A DNA stretch of 64,000 nt from Sphingomicrobium nitratireducens (GCF_026157035.1 NZ_JANJZA010000001.1:785001-849000); one strand, 5' to 3'; positions 24,895-34,513 are shown, counted from the first letter of the stretch. Notes: generated by a model not told the origin, from the letters alone. Numbers and translations are program-made.

Positions 24895-26516
24895 GCTTCC
24901 TTGCCGCTTACGTAGGTGACCAGCACCTTCGTTTCCGAAATGTCGGAGGGGTCGACCTCGGCAATGTCGCGGTCGACGACGATGAAGTCGGCGTAGCGGC
25001 CGGGTTCGAGCCCGCCCATCCGGTCCTCCGCGCGGCCCGCAAAAGCGGCGCCGTGCGTGAAAGCGGCGAGCGCTTCGCCGAGCGTGATCGCTTCGGCGGT
25101 GCGCCAGCCGCCCTCGGGCTCGCCATTGGCGTCGGTGCGCGTCACCGACACTTCGAGCCCCGCGAACGGGTTGGGGTGCTCGACCGGGAAATCGGAGCCG
25201 AATGCCAGCAGCGCGCCGCTCTCCTTGAGGCTGCGCCAGGCATAGGCCCCGCCCAGGCGGTCCATGCCGAGGCGCTTTTCGGCCATTTTCCAGTCGCTCG
25301 CCTGGTGGACCGGCTGCATCGAGGCGATCACGCCCGAGGCGGCGAGGCGCGGCAGGTCGTCGGGGTCGAGGATCTGCGTGTGCTCGTCGCGAAAGCGTAG
25401 ATTGGAGGCCCCTTCGGTCTCCTCGATCGCGTCGAGCAGCTGGTCGTTGGCGGCATCACCGATGGCATGGGTGGCGACCTGGTGGCCGAGCGCCACGGCG
25501 CGGTCGATCGCGCCGCGCAGCTGGTCGTCGCTCAGCATCTGCAGCCCGCGAGTGTCGGCATCGGCATAGTTGGCCTTCAGCCACGCCCCGCGCGATCCCA
25601 GCGCCCCGTCGGTGACGAGTTTGACGCCGGCCATGCGCAGTTTGCCGTCATAGAGCCAGGGCGTCGGACCGTTGCCCGCGATCTTCTCGAGATTGTCGAC
25701 GCCCGCGGCATAGCTCATCACGCGCACCTTGAGGCCGCCCTCGTCCCCGAGGCGGCGCAGCGCGTGCCAGTCGGTGTCGCTGGTCCCCATATCGGCCATC
25801 GCGGTGAGGCCCTGCGAGAGCATGAAGTCTTGCGCGAGGCCGAGCGCCTTTTCGAGGTCGGCGCCGGTGGCGGCGGGAACGAGCGCGTAGAGCGCGTTAC
25901 CGGCCGTATCGACGAACATGCCGGTTGCCTTCCCCTTGTCGTCGCGCAGGATCGCGCCGCCGGTCGGGTCGGGCGTGTCGTCGACGATCTTCGCCATGCG
26001 CATGGCGAGGCTGTTGGCGACCACCGCGTGGCCGTCGACGCGTTCGAGCAGCACGGGACGATCGGCCACGACGGCGTCGAGGTCGGCAGCACTCGGGAAG
26101 CGGCCGTCGGCGAACATCTCGTGGTTCCAGCCGCGCCCGACGATCCACTTGGCGTCGTGGTTGGCTGCGGCGAATTCGGCCAGCTGCTTCTGGAGGCTGG
26201 CGATGGAATCGGTGCCGTAGAGCTGGAGGCTCATCGCGGTCTGGCCGAGCCCCATAAGGTGGCCGTGCCCGTCGATCAGGCCCGGGAGGACGTGCGCGCC
26301 GCCCATGTCGATGCGCAGGTCAGCGGACGGCAGCGTGTCGGCCGCCGAATAGGTGCGCACGACCTTGCCGGCGTCGTCGACCAGCAAGGCCGAGAAGCGC
26401 ACCAGCGTGCCGTCGGCCTTCGCCTGGAGGCCATCAAGGTCGGCGTAGAGCGTGTCGGCGGCGGCGGGCGCGCAAAGGGCGAGGCTGGCAGTGGCGGCGA
26501 GAAGGGAAAGGCGCAT
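24876..26516 (-). CDS. Secreted amidohydrolase (YtcJ-like, amidohydrolase-3 family)
   Basis: A 546-residue protein with a signal peptide (RLSLLAATASLALCAPAAA) that exports it. The metal-dependent barrel is clear: GHVLPGLIDGHGHLMG holds the His-x-His pair, TDGALGSRGAWL the middle metal region, HAIGDAANDQ another His, and FGSDFPVEHPNPF the late Asp. Family members hydrolyse amide or formamide bonds in varied substrates; none can be named here. CAGGAG precedes the chosen ATG at 26516. It is divergent from threonine ammonia-lyase by about 79 bases. Confidence 0.88.
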   Translation of the reverse strand: MRLSLLAATASLALCAPAAADTLYADLDGLQAKADGTLVRFSALLVDDAGKVVRTYSAADTLPSADLRIDMGGAHVLPGLIDGHGHLMGLGQTAMSLQLYGTDSIASLQKQLAEFAAANHDAKWIVGRGWNHEMFADGRFPSAADLDAVVADRPVLLERVDGHAVVANSLAMRMAKIVDDTPDPTGGAILRDDKGKATGMFVDTAGNALYALVPAATGADLEKALGLAQDFMLSQGLTAMADMGTSDTDWHALRRLGDEGGLKVRVMSYAAGVDNLEKIAGNGPTPWLYDGKLRMAGVKLVTDGALGSRGAWLKANYADADTRGLQMLSDDQLRGAIDRAVALGHQVATHAIGDAANDQLLDAIEETEGASNLRFRDEHTQILDPDDLPRLAASGVIASMQPVHQASDWKMAEKRLGMDRLGGAYAWRSLKESGALLAFGSDFPVEHPNPFAGLEVSVTRTDANGEPEGGWRTAEAITLGEALAAFTHGAAFAGRAEDRMGGLEPGRYADFIVVDRDIAEVDPSDISETKVLVTYVSGKEAYRAAD

Positions 26517-26595
26517 CTGTGGCTCCTGTCGGGGAGAAGGGTCGCTACGCCGCATAGCATTGTTTGTCCCATCCGAAAGGGCTAGGCCGCTCGCC

Positions 26596-27807
26596 ATGAC
26601 AGTCACGATCGACGATATTCGCGCCGCCGCCCGGCGTATCGAGGGCGCGGTCCTCAAGACCCCGATGAACATGAGCCGCACCCTGTCCGAGATCAGCGGG
26701 GCGGAAGTCTGGCTCAAGTTCGAGAATTTGCAGTTTACCGCCGCCTACAAGGAGCGCGGCGCGCTCAACAAGTTGCTCCAACTGACCGAGGAGGAGCGCA
26801 GGCGCGGGGTGATCGCGGCGAGCGCCGGCAACCATGCGCAGGCGGTTGCCTATCACGGCGCGCGGCTCGGTATTCCGGTCACGATCGTGATGCCCGAGCC
26901 CACCCCGACCATCAAGATCGTCCAGACCGAGGGGCACGGCGCCAACGTCGTCCTGTTCGGCAAGGTGTTCGACGATGCCTACGGCCACGCCCGCGCGCTC
27001 GAGGAGGCCGAGGGCTATGTCTTCGTCCACCCGTTCGACGATCCTGCGGTCATCGCAGGGCAGGGGACGGTCGCTCTCGAGATGCTCGAGGCGGCGCCCG
27101 ACCTCGACACGCTGGTCGTCCCGATCGGCGGGGGCGGGCTGATCGGCGGCATCGCGACCGCCGCCAAGGCCCTCAAGCCCGAGATCGAGATCGTCGGCAT
27201 CGAGGCCGAGATGTTCCCGGCGATGAAGAACATCATCGAGGGCCGCGAGATGGAAATCGGCGGCGACACGCTGGCCGAGGGAATCGCGGTCAAGCATCCG
27301 GGCCAGATCACCCGCGAGATCATCGGCCGGCTGGTCGATCGCATCGACCTCGTGTCCGAAGCGGCGATCGAACATGCCGTCGCGCTGCTGGTCGGCATCG
27401 AGAAAAGCGTTGTCGAAGGCGCGGGGGCGGCGGGACTTGCTGCGATCCTCGACGACAGCGAGCGCTACGAGGGGAAGAAGGTCGGCACCGTCTTGTGCGG
27501 CGGTAATATCGACACGCACCTTCTCGCCAACGTCCTGGTACGCGAGCTGGTGCGGTGCGGGCGCATCGCGCGACTGAAGATCGTGGCGGAGGACCGCCCC
27601 GGCGCGCTCGCCGCGATCACCGAGAAATTTTACCAGTGCCGCGTCAACATCATCGAGACCAACCATCACCGCGTATTCACCGCGCTACCGGCCAAGGACA
27701 CGATGATCGAGGTCGAATGCGAGGCGCGCGACGCCGAAGCGATCGACGCCCTGATCGAGAAGCTTACCGAGTGCGGCTTCAAGGTCGAACGCGCGAGCAT
27801 CATCTGA
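26596..27807 (+). CDS. Threonine ammonia-lyase with C-terminal ACT-like domain
   Basis: A 403-residue PLP enzyme that converts threonine to 2-oxobutyrate and ammonia, feeding isoleucine synthesis or threonine breakdown. The cofactor lysine lies in AAYKERGALNKL, the phosphate loop in GGGGLIGGIATA, and the substrate region in ASAGNHAQAVAYH. Residues about 325-403 (LKIVAEDRPGALAAI) form a single ACT-type regulatory domain. Length and single ACT match the roughly 400-residue form rather than the 514-residue IlvA with two ACT domains. A hairpin follows 34 bases past the stop. Confidence 0.92.
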   Translation: MTVTIDDIRAAARRIEGAVLKTPMNMSRTLSEISGAEVWLKFENLQFTAAYKERGALNKLLQLTEEERRRGVIAASAGNHAQAVAYHGARLGIPVTIVMPEPTPTIKIVQTEGHGANVVLFGKVFDDAYGHARALEEAEGYVFVHPFDDPAVIAGQGTVALEMLEAAPDLDTLVVPIGGGGLIGGIATAAKALKPEIEIVGIEAEMFPAMKNIIEGREMEIGGDTLAEGIAVKHPGQITREIIGRLVDRIDLVSEAAIEHAVALLVGIEKSVVEGAGAAGLAAILDDSERYEGKKVGTVLCGGNIDTHLLANVLVRELVRCGRIARLKIVAEDRPGALAAITEKFYQCRVNIIETNHHRVFTALPAKDTMIEVECEARDAEAIDALIEKLTECGFKVERASII

Positions 27808-27841
27808 CGCCGACTCGGACTTCTTCTCGTTCGAACCGCTG

Positions 27842-27888
27842 CTGCGCCTGTCCCTGACCGGGACAGGAACCGCAGTTAACCGTCTTTT
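27842..27888 (+). terminator. Probable terminator after threonine ammonia-lyase
   Basis: Core stem CCTGTCCC and GGGACAGG (eight pairs, loop TGACC), flanked by an outer CTGCG/CGCAG pairing, then TTAACCGTCTTTT. The T-run is displaced, so efficiency is uncertain. Confidence 0.5.
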
Positions 27889-27965
27889 CCGCCTCCGAAA
27901 GCTTTTCAAGCGCGTTAACGGTGCGCATAAAGGAGTTGGTAAGGATATTCGAAAGGAGCTCGCGG

Positions 27966-28775
27966 GTGAGCGTACCGTTCCGCTTTCCCAAATTCTTCGT
28001 CACCAATCCGGCACCGTGCCCCTATCTGGCGGGCAAGGTGGAGCGGAAGGTGTTCACCGAGCTCAACGGCCGTCACGCGGCGGAACTCAACGAGGCGCTC
28101 GGGCGGATCGGATTCCGCCGGTCGCAGAGCGTCGCCTACCGCCCTTCCTGCGTCGACTGCTCGGCCTGTGTGTCGGTGCGCGTGTGCGCCAAGCAGTTCG
28201 AGCCGAGCCGCACGCAAAAGCGGCTGATCAAGCGCAATGCCGACCTCGAGGTGACCGCTTGCAAGCCGTGGACCACCGCGGAGCAATATGACCTCCTGCG
28301 CCAGTATCTGGCCGCGCGCCACCCGGGCGGCGGCATGGCCGAAATGGACGAGCAGGACTTTTCGGACATGGTCGAGCAGACCCCGGTGCGCACCTACATG
28401 GTCGAATATCGCGAGCCTTCGGTCGACGGGCGACCGGGCAAGCTGGTCGGCGTGTGCCTGTCCGACCAGCAGTCGGACGGCCTGTCGATGATCTACAGCT
28501 TCTTCGACACCGGTCCCGATGCCCGCAGCGGGCTGGGGACGACCATCATCCTCGACCATATCGTGCGCGCGGCGCGCGCCGATTTGCCCTACGTCTATCT
28601 CGGCTACTGGGTCGAAGGCAGTCCGCGCATGGCCTACAAGGCCAAGTTCAAGCCGATGGAACGGCTCGGGCGCGAGGGCTGGCGGCCAATGGACATGCCC
28701 GATCCCGACCCGCGCGAGGCACGCCGCAAGGCTCCGCCGATGCGCATCGACCGCACCCGCCAGCCGGTCGGCTGA
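27966..28775 (+). CDS. bpt: Aspartate/glutamate leucyltransferase (arginyltransferase family)
   Basis: A 269-residue cytosolic enzyme that transfers leucine from leucyl-tRNA to N-terminal Asp or Glu of proteins, marking them for the N-end rule ClpAPS pathway. It has the ATE-family Cys regions [13 protein letters not shown] and [16 protein letters not shown], and the [14 protein letters not shown] acetyltransferase-fold region. GTG at 27966 is chosen because AAAGGAG sits seven bases upstream; an earlier ATG at 27921 would add a 15-residue tail absent in the family. Followed at two bases by a GNAT gene. Confidence 0.92.
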   Translation: MSVPFRFPKFFVTNPAPCPYLAGKVERKVFTELNGRHAAELNEALGRIGFRRSQSVAYRPSCVDCSACVSVRVCAKQFEPSRTQKRLIKRNADLEVTACKPWTTAEQYDLLRQYLAARHPGGGMAEMDEQDFSDMVEQTPVRTYMVEYREPSVDGRPGKLVGVCLSDQQSDGLSMIYSFFDTGPDARSGLGTTIILDHIVRAARADLPYVYLGYWVEGSPRMAYKAKFKPMERLGREGWRPMDMPDPDPREARRKAPPMRIDRTRQPVG

Positions 28776-28777
28776 CC

Positions 28778-29266
28778 ATGGTCACCATTCGCCCCGCGAC
28801 GAGAGACGACGCGGAGGCGCTGTGGTCCTTGCTCGAACCCGTCATTCGCGAAGGCGAGACCTATGCCTTCGACCGCGACATGAGCCGCGATCGCTTGCTG
28901 CAGAAATGGCTCCACCACCGGGCGTTCATCGCCGAGGACGATGATGGAGGTGCGGTCGGCACCTACTTTCTCAAGCGCAACCATGGAGGGGGCGGCGGCC
29001 ATGTCGCCAATTGCGGCTATGTCACCGACCCTTCCGCGCGCGGGCAGGGCGTCGCGCGACTGATGGCCGAACACAGTTTCGAGGAAGCCAGGCGGCAGGG
29101 TTTCAAGGCGATGCAATATAACTGCGTCGTCTCGACCAATACGGGGGCGCTCAGGCTCTGGCACCTCCTTGGTTTCCGCATCGTCGGGACCATCCCCAAG
29201 GGGTTCGAGCATCCCACCCGCGGGCTGGTCGATGCCTATGTCATGTACCGCTGGCTGGGCGACTAG
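28778..29266 (+). CDS. GNAT family N-acetyltransferase
   Basis: A 162-residue acetyl-CoA-dependent acetyltransferase. Start VTIRPATRDDAEALW, the acetyl-CoA loop VTDPSARGQGVARLMAEH near residue 85, and a C-terminal YNCVVSTNTGALRLWHLLGF segment are typical of GNAT. The FAFDRDMS-like loop (ETYAFDRDM) recalls phosphinothricin-type acetyltransferases. It begins two bases after bpt, so it is co-transcribed. The acceptor is unknown. Confidence 0.9.
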   Translation: MVTIRPATRDDAEALWSLLEPVIREGETYAFDRDMSRDRLLQKWLHHRAFIAEDDDGGAVGTYFLKRNHGGGGGHVANCGYVTDPSARGQGVARLMAEHSFEEARRQGFKAMQYNCVVSTNTGALRLWHLLGFRIVGTIPKGFEHPTRGLVDAYVMYRWLGD

Positions 29267-29346
29267 AGCGGTATTCCGGACAAGGCGGTTGACCCGCCGC
29301 GCGTGCTTCGCCATTTGCCCGCACCTTCATGACGATGGGGGAAGCG

Positions 29347-29808
29347 ATGACGACATTCCGCTGGGCCGGGCGCTTGGATCACGAGGCGCTGGGCGAGTTG
29401 ATGCACGACGCGGTGCGCAACGGCAAAAGCCACTATAGCGAGGAGCAGCGGGCGGTATGGGTGCCGGAGCCGCGCAAGGGCGCCGACTGGAGCGCGCGCC
29501 TCGATGCGCAGGACGTGGTGGTTGCCGAACAGGAGGGCGAGATGGTCGGCTTCATGAGCCTTGGCGAGAAGTCCTATCTCGACTTCGCCTATATCCGCCC
29601 CAAGGCGCAGGGCACCGGGCTGTTCCGCCAGTTGCTCGCGCGGATCGTGGGCAAGGCGCAGGAGCGGGGCGAGGAGCGGATCTGGGTCCACGCCAGCCTG
29701 ATGGCGCATCCCGCCTTCGCCAAGCACGGCTTCGAAGTGGTCGAGGAGCAGGTGGTGACGATCGCCGACCAGGACTTCCGCCGCTACGAGATGGAGCGGT
29801 GGCTGTAG
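29347..29808 (+). CDS. GNAT family N-acetyltransferase (YafP-like)
   Basis: A 153-residue acetyltransferase. TTFRWAGRLDHEALGELMHDAVRNG leads, LDFAYIRPKAQGTGLFRQLL is the acetyl-CoA site, and HASLMAHPAFAKHGFEV the closing region (shown in parts, as in YafP/ElaA-type proteins). Start at 29347 is chosen for the GGGGGAAG sequence just upstream; ATG at 29329 would add six residues. It converges on ctrA. Acceptor unknown. Confidence 0.85.
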   Translation: MTTFRWAGRLDHEALGELMHDAVRNGKSHYSEEQRAVWVPEPRKGADWSARLDAQDVVVAEQEGEMVGFMSLGEKSYLDFAYIRPKAQGTGLFRQLLARIVGKAQERGEERIWVHASLMAHPAFAKHGFEVVEEQVVTIADQDFRRYEMERWL

Positions 29809-29816
29809 CGGCCATG

Positions 29817-29844
29817 AAAAAAGGCGGCGCCCCCCGGCACCGCC
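29817..29844 (-). terminator. Rho-independent terminator of ctrA
   Basis: Minus strand: GGCGGTGCC, loop GGGG, GGCGCCGCC, then TTTTTT. A nine-pair stem with one T-G wobble, 38 bases after the ctrA stop. Confidence 0.88.
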
Positions 29845-29881
29845 CTTCCTCCCCCGTGGCTCTCGCCTGCGGTTATTCGTT

Positions 29882-30589
29882 TCAGGCCGCCGCTTCGTCG
29901 GCCTTCTTGTCGCCTTCCTGGTCGCGCAGCACGTAGCCGCGGCCCCAGACGGTCTCGATATAATTCTCGCCGCCGCAGGCCAGCGACAATTTCTTGCGCA
30001 GCTTGCAGATGAAGACGTCGATGATCTTGAGTTCCGGCTCGTCCATTCCGCCATAGAGGTGGTTGAGGAACATTTCCTTGGTCAGCGTCGTGCCCTTGCG
30101 AAGCGAGAGCAGCTCGAGCATCGCATATTCCTTGCCGGTGAGGTGGACGCGGTTGCCGTCCACTTCGACCGTCTTGGCGTCGAGGTTCACCGCCAGCTTG
30201 CCGGTGCGGATGACCGACTGCGAGTGACCCTTCGAACGGCGCACGATGGCGTGGATGCGGGCGACCAGCTCGTCGCGGTGGAACGGCTTGGTGACGTAAT
30301 CGTCGGCACCGAAGCCCAGCGCCCGGACCTTCGAATCCATCTCGCCGATGCCCGACAGGATCAGGACCGGCGTCTGCACCTTGGCGGTGCGGAGCTTCTT
30401 GAGGACGTCGTAGCCGTGCATGTCCGGCAGGTTGAGGTCCAGAAGGATGATATCGTAGTCGTAGAGCTTACCGAGATCGAGGCCTTCTTCGCCAAGGTCG
30501 GTCGTGTAGACGTTGAAACCTTCCGTCGAGAGCATCAGGTCGATGCTCTTGGCGATGGTGGCTTCGTCTTCGATCAGCAAAACGCGCAT
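29882..30589 (-). CDS. ctrA: Cell cycle response regulator CtrA
   Basis: A 235-residue two-component regulator. Receiver domain residues 1 to about 115 with phospho-acceptor Asp51 ([15 protein letters not shown]) and Lys in [11 protein letters not shown]; winged-helix OmpR-type output domain from about 125 ([17 protein letters not shown], then [14 protein letters not shown]). Identity to CtrA of alphaproteobacteria is very high by eye. In Caulobacter it controls replication and polar development; in sphingomonads it is mainly linked to motility, surface functions and gene transfer. CtrA-like boxes upstream suggest self-control. Divergent from the RluA-type gene by 226 bases. Confidence 0.97.
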   Translation of the reverse strand: MRVLLIEDEATIAKSIDLMLSTEGFNVYTTDLGEEGLDLGKLYDYDIILLDLNLPDMHGYDVLKKLRTAKVQTPVLILSGIGEMDSKVRALGFGADDYVTKPFHRDELVARIHAIVRRSKGHSQSVIRTGKLAVNLDAKTVEVDGNRVHLTGKEYAMLELLSLRKGTTLTKEMFLNHLYGGMDEPELKIIDVFICKLRKKLSLACGGENYIETVWGRGYVLRDQEGDKKADEAAA

Positions 30590-30657
30590 AGTTCTATCCC
30601 CCGATTAGTCCGTCGCGGTCATTCAACTTTCAAAAAGTTTCACGGCCTTAACGACGT

Positions 30658-30673
30658 CTAAGCGTCCATTAAC
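30658..30673 (+). promoter_or_regulatory. CtrA-like box upstream of ctrA
   Basis: CTAA, seven bases, TTAAC: matches the CtrA consensus TTAA-N7-TTAAC at all but the first base. Located 69 bases upstream of the ctrA start, and so also between ctrA and the divergent gene. Confidence 0.6.
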
Positions 30674-30697
30674 CATGCCATTCCTGAAGGGAAAAGG

Positions 30698-30712
30698 TTA
30701 ACAAGCAGTGAA
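30698..30712 (-). promoter_or_regulatory. Second CtrA-like box
   Basis: On the minus strand TTCA, seven bases, TTAA: one mismatch to TTAA-N7-TTAA, extended by C. It is 109 bases upstream of the ctrA start. A GANTC (CcrM) site, GACTC, is at 30755-30759. Confidence 0.45.
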
Positions 30713-30815
30713 AGGCGCGAAAAAGTTAATTTGCGCCATCGCCGTGACTTTTCGGACTCACTTTAGGTGAAGCCTTGTGAACGGGCGCTGAGCGTGCAAG
30801 GGCGCGGCCCGACTT

Positions 30816-31469
30816 ATGAATCTGGAATCGCGCATCCTTTTCGTCGACGGCGAGGTGATCGTCCTCGACAAGCCCGCCGGTCTCCCGGTCGACACGCCGC
30901 GCCGCGGCGGCCCGTCGATCGAGGCACGGATCGAGGAGCTGTGCCTTAACTACAAGCAGGCGCCGACCCCGATGCACCGGCTCGACCAGGACACGTCGGG
31001 CTGCCTCTTGTTCGCGCGCCACCAGCCCGCGCGCCGCTGGTTCCAGCAGCAGTTCGAAGGGCACGCGGTCGAGAAGACCTATCTCGCGGTGCTCGGCGGC
31101 GAGGTCGAGGGCGAGGAAGGGCTGATCGACCTGCCGCTCGGCAAGGTGTCGAGCGCCGCGGCCGGCTGGCGCATGACGCACGATGCCAAGGGCAAGGAGG
31201 CGCGTACGCGCTGGCGCAAGGTCGCGAGCCGCGATGGGAAGACGCTGGTCGAGTTCGTCCCCGAGACGGGGCGCACCCACCAGATCCGCGTACACGCGCG
31301 CGAGGGGCTGGGCGCGGGGATCGTCGGCGACCGCGTCTACGGCTTTCCGGGCGGCGACATGCTGCTCCACGCGTGGAAGCTCGCTGTCCCGCGCAAGAAG
31401 GGGCCGATCCTCTCGGTCACCGCGCCGCTTCCCGAGAGCTTCGCCGACTGGGCGGACGATGTCGCCTGA
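30816..31469 (+). CDS. RluA-family pseudouridine synthase
   Basis: A 217-residue enzyme that isomerises uridine to pseudouridine in rRNA or tRNA. The catalytic Asp lies in MHRLDQDTSGCLLFA; FVPETGRTHQIRVHA and the late LHAWKL strand complete the RluA/RsuA-type pattern. It lacks an S4 domain and is short, like RluA and TruC rather than RluC/D. The target position is not predictable. It overlaps arfB by 11 bases. Confidence 0.92.
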   Translation: MNLESRILFVDGEVIVLDKPAGLPVDTPRRGGPSIEARIEELCLNYKQAPTPMHRLDQDTSGCLLFARHQPARRWFQQQFEGHAVEKTYLAVLGGEVEGEEGLIDLPLGKVSSAAAGWRMTHDAKGKEARTRWRKVASRDGKTLVEFVPETGRTHQIRVHAREGLGAGIVGDRVYGFPGGDMLLHAWKLAVPRKKGPILSVTAPLPESFADWADDVA

Positions 31470-31869
31470 CGAAGTCGTCATTCCCGAGGACGCGCTCGAG
31501 GAGAGTTTCCTCGCCGCGACCGGGCCGGGCGGGCAGAACGTCAACAAGAATGCGACCGCCTGCCAGCTGCGCGTGACGCTGGCAGCGCTGGGGCTCGCCC
31601 CGCGCGTCCTCAACCGGTTGCGGCACATCGCGGGCAGCCGCGTGACCAAGGACCGCAAGGAACTGATCCTCACCGCGCGCACGCATCGCAGCCGCGAGGC
31701 CAATCGCGAGGAAGCGCGCGCCCGGCTTGCGCAGATGATCGCCAAGGCCCATTTCGAGCCCAAGACACGCAAGAAGACGAGGCCGAGCCGCTCGGCGAAG
31801 GCGAAGCGCACCGACGCCAAGGTCAAGCGCGGGGCGGTCAAGAAGATGCGCGGGAAGGTGGACTACTGA
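31459..31869 (+). CDS. arfB: Alternative ribosome-rescue factor ArfB (peptidyl-tRNA hydrolase)
   Basis: A 136-residue release-factor-like protein (YaeJ) that frees ribosomes stalled on mRNA without a stop codon. The GGQ catalytic motif appears in TGPGGQNVNKNAT, and the basic unstructured C-terminal tail (KTRKKTRPSRSAKAKR) is the part that enters the empty mRNA channel. It overlaps the RluA-type gene by 11 bases and shares one base with the next start, so this is a translation-linked operon. Confidence 0.93.
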   Translation: MSPDEVVIPEDALEESFLAATGPGGQNVNKNATACQLRVTLAALGLAPRVLNRLRHIAGSRVTKDRKELILTARTHRSREANREEARARLAQMIAKAHFEPKTRKKTRPSRSAKAKRTDAKVKRGAVKKMRGKVDY

Positions 31870-32348
31870 TGTACGATTTCCGGATCGATCCGAGCGACAA
31901 GCCCGCGATGTACGAGGAACTGCTCGCCGCGCTCGACGCGCTGGTGACGGGCGAGCCCGACGCGGTCGCCAACATGGCCAATGCCTCAGCGCTGGTCTGG
32001 GAGACGCTCCCGGGGCTCAATTGGGCGGGCTTTTATCGCAACGTCGACGAGGAACTGGTGCTGGGGCCGTTCCAGGGCCGCGCGGCCTGCATCCGCATTC
32101 CCTTCGGCAAGGGCGTGTGCGGCGCGGCGGCCGAGACGATGGAGACGCAGCGCGTCGCCGACGTTCACGCCTTTCCCGGCCATATCGCGTGCGACGCCGC
32201 CTCGCGCAGCGAGCTGGTGGTGCCGATCGTCAAGGACGGGAAGCTTGTCGCGGTGCTCGACCTCGACAGCCCCGATCCGGATCGTTTCGACGCGGAAGAC
32301 CAGGCCGGATGCGAAGCGCTCTGCCGGCGACTGGCAGACGCGCTCTAG
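31869..32348 (+). CDS. Free methionine-(R)-sulfoxide reductase (GAF domain)
   Basis: A 159-residue GAF-domain enzyme that repairs free methionine R-sulfoxide. The catalytic cysteines are visible in RAACIRIPFGKGVCG and GHIACDAASRSELVVP, and WAGFYRNVDEELVLGPFQG and LDLDSPDPDRFD are family hallmarks. It begins at the last base of arfB and ends sharing CTAG with the convergent small membrane gene. Confidence 0.92.
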   Translation: MYDFRIDPSDKPAMYEELLAALDALVTGEPDAVANMANASALVWETLPGLNWAGFYRNVDEELVLGPFQGRAACIRIPFGKGVCGAAAETMETQRVADVHAFPGHIACDAASRSELVVPIVKDGKLVAVLDLDSPDPDRFDAEDQAGCEALCRRLADAL

Positions 32349-32617
32349 GCGTCCGCGCGCCCCTCGCGCATCAGGCGCGAGGCGAGCGAAAGCACCCACT
32401 GGCCGATCATCTGCAGCCCCGTCATGACGAGGCTGGCGACCAGTACGATCATCAGGCCCGCGGGCAAGGCCGCGAAGCCATGGAGATACCGGCCGTTCCA
32501 GTTGACGGTGTCGGCGCCCCCAAAGGCCGCGATGACCATCATCGCCACCAAAAGGCCGAGGCCCGCCACCATGGCCGCGAACGCGCGGCGAAATCCGATC
32601 CTGTCCTGCAAATCCAT
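32345..32617 (-). CDS. Small two-helix membrane protein, function unknown
   Basis: A 90-residue protein with two hydrophobic segments (AAMVAGLGLLVAMMVIAAFG and LPAGLMIVLVASLVMTGL), separated by a short loop, and a charged C-terminus. A purine-rich GGGGGAGG directly abuts the ATG, an unfavourable spacing, so the start may be slightly different. It lies 14 bases after the stress-protein gene on the same strand and is probably co-transcribed with it. No family recognised. Confidence 0.65.
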   Translation of the reverse strand: MDLQDRIGFRRAFAAMVAGLGLLVAMMVIAAFGGADTVNWNGRYLHGFAALPAGLMIVLVASLVMTGLQMIGQWVLSLASRLMREGRADA

Positions 32618-32631
32618 CCTCCCCCGATGGT

Positions 32632-33090
32632 CTAGCTCAATGATTCGATGGTTTCCTCGTCCATCCCGCCCGGCACCAGCAATACGGGGCAGGGCAGGTC
32701 GCCCGCGCCCTCGCCGGTGAAGTGGGTGACGATCGGCCCGGGATTTTCGCCCGGCGCCGCGCCGAGGACCAGCGCGACGATGTCGTTTCGCTCGGCAAGA
32801 ACCTCGCGGATGACCGGGATCGGCTCGCCCTGGCGCACGGTCAGTTCGGGTTCGATCCCCGTTTCCTCGACCAGTTGCCCGATGAAGGAAGCGATGAGCG
32901 CTTCCAGCCGGTGGCGCTCCTCCTCCTCCATCGCGGCCTGGACCCCGCCGAAGGGCGCGAATTCGGCCGGTTCGACCACCGCCAGCACCTCGACCTTGCG
33001 GTCGGTCTTGGCGGCACGGCGCGCGGCGAATTTCAGCGCGACCTTGGCCTCCGGCTTGTCCTTCATGATGACGAGATAGGATTGCTGCAT
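32632..33090 (-). CDS. Universal stress protein (UspA family)
   Basis: A 152-residue single-domain Usp protein. The Rossmann-like fold shows in [20 protein letters not shown] and the C-terminal [19 protein letters not shown] segment, followed by PCPVLLVPG. The nucleotide loop G-2x-G-9x-G is only partly matched. Such proteins support stress survival by unknown means. Transcribed with the small membrane gene downstream. Confidence 0.85.
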   Translation of the reverse strand: MQQSYLVIMKDKPEAKVALKFAARRAAKTDRKVEVLAVVEPAEFAPFGGVQAAMEEEERHRLEALIASFIGQLVEETGIEPELTVRQGEPIPVIREVLAERNDIVALVLGAAPGENPGPIVTHFTGEGAGDLPCPVLLVPGGMDEETIESLS

Positions 33091-33241
33091 AGGCGGTGTG
33101 CGCCGTTCCCCCGAAAAGACGCCAAGGACGCTGCGTCAAAACATTTCAAAGTGCAAGAATCGGCGTCTTCCGCCCGCCGCCCCCTTGACCCCGCCCGTCG
33201 CTTTGGGCTTGGGGGGTGCGACCAGACAAAAGGGATTTTTC

Positions 33242-34513
33242 ATGGCCACCGAACTCAAGATGCCAGCCCTCTCGCCGACGATGGAGGAAGGCACGCTCGC
33301 CAAATGGCTGGTCAAGGAAGGCGACGAGGTGTCCTCAGGCGACATCCTCGCCGAGATCGAGACCGACAAGGCGACGATGGAGTTCGAAGCGGTCGACGAG
33401 GGCACCGTCCTCAAGATCCTGGTCGAGGAAGGCACCGACAACGTGAAGGTCGGCACCGTGATCGCGATGATCGGCGAGGAAGGCGAAAAGGCCGACGCGC
33501 CCGCCAAGGCCGCGCCCGCCGCCAAGGAGGCCAAGAAGCCCGAACCCGCGCCGCCCGCCAAGGGTGGCGGCGAGACCCCGGCGCCCAAGGCCGACCCCGC
33601 GCCGCCCGCGCCCAAGAAGGATGGCGAGCGCGTGAAGGCGAGCCCGCTTGCGCGTCGCCTCGCCGAGGCGCAGGGCATCGATCTCACCGGCATCACCGGC
33701 AGCGGGCCGGGCGGGCGCATCGTGCGCGCCGACCTCGGCAAGGGTGCCGGCGGTGCAGCCGCCGCGCCGACCAAGACGGCCAGCGCGCCGACCCCGCAGG
33801 CCGCGAGCGTCGATCCGGGCGACATCCCGCACAGCGTCGAGAAGCTCTCGAACATGCGCAAGACGATCGCGCGCCGCCTGACGGAATCGAAGCAGCAGGT
33901 CCCGCACATCTACCTCACGGTGGATATCCAGCTCGACAAGCTGCTGAAGCTGCGCAGCGAGATGAACGCCGGGCTCGAGGCGCGCGGGATCAAGCTGTCT
34001 GTCAACGACATGCTGATCAAGGCGCTCGGCGTCGCGCTGATGGAAGTGCCCGAGTGCAACGTCAGCTTCGGCGACGGCGAGCTGATCAAGTACGAACGCG
34101 CCGACATCTCGGTCGCGGTCAGCATCCCCAACGGGCTGATCACGCCGATCGTCGCGGGCGCCAACGACAAGGCGCTGTCGAAAATCTCGACCGAGATGGG
34201 CGATCTCGCTGCCAGAGCTAAGGAAGGCAAGCTGCAGCCGCATGAATATCAGGGCGGCACGGCCTCGCTCAGCAACATGGGCATGTTTGGGATCAAGCAG
34301 TTCGAGGCGGTTATCAACCCGCCCCAAGGCATGATCATGGCGATCGGCGCGGGCGAGAAGCGCCCCTACGTGATCGACGACAGCTTGCAGATCGCGACCG
34401 TCATGTCTGCCACCGGCAGCTTCGACCACCGCGCCATCGACGGCGCGGACGGCGCGCGTCTGATGCAGGCGTTCAAGCGTCTGGTCGAGAACCCGCTGGG
34501 GATGGTGGCTTAG
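33242..34513 (+). CDS. pdhC: Pyruvate dehydrogenase E2 (dihydrolipoamide acetyltransferase)
   Basis: A 423-residue core protein that transfers acetyl groups to CoA. One lipoyl domain with modified Lys43 ([12 protein letters not shown]) after [18 protein letters not shown], typical of PDH E2; Ala/Pro/Lys linker; subunit-binding domain near 130-165 ([18 protein letters not shown]); and the catalytic domain ending [16 protein letters not shown]1 genes pdhA and pdhB are not in this window. One base separates its stop from the TTG of the HTH-hotdog gene. Confidence 0.96.
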   Translation: MATELKMPALSPTMEEGTLAKWLVKEGDEVSSGDILAEIETDKATMEFEAVDEGTVLKILVEEGTDNVKVGTVIAMIGEEGEKADAPAKAAPAAKEAKKPEPAPPAKGGGETPAPKADPAPPAPKKDGERVKASPLARRLAEAQGIDLTGITGSGPGGRIVRADLGKGAGGAAAAPTKTASAPTPQAASVDPGDIPHSVEKLSNMRKTIARRLTESKQQVPHIYLTVDIQLDKLLKLRSEMNAGLEARGIKLSVNDMLIKALGVALMEVPECNVSFGDGELIKYERADISVAVSIPNGLITPIVAGANDKALSKISTEMGDLAARAKEGKLQPHEYQGGTASLSNMGMFGIKQFEAVINPPQGMIMAIGAGEKRPYVIDDSLQIATVMSATGSFDHRAIDGADGARLMQAFKRLVENPLGMVA

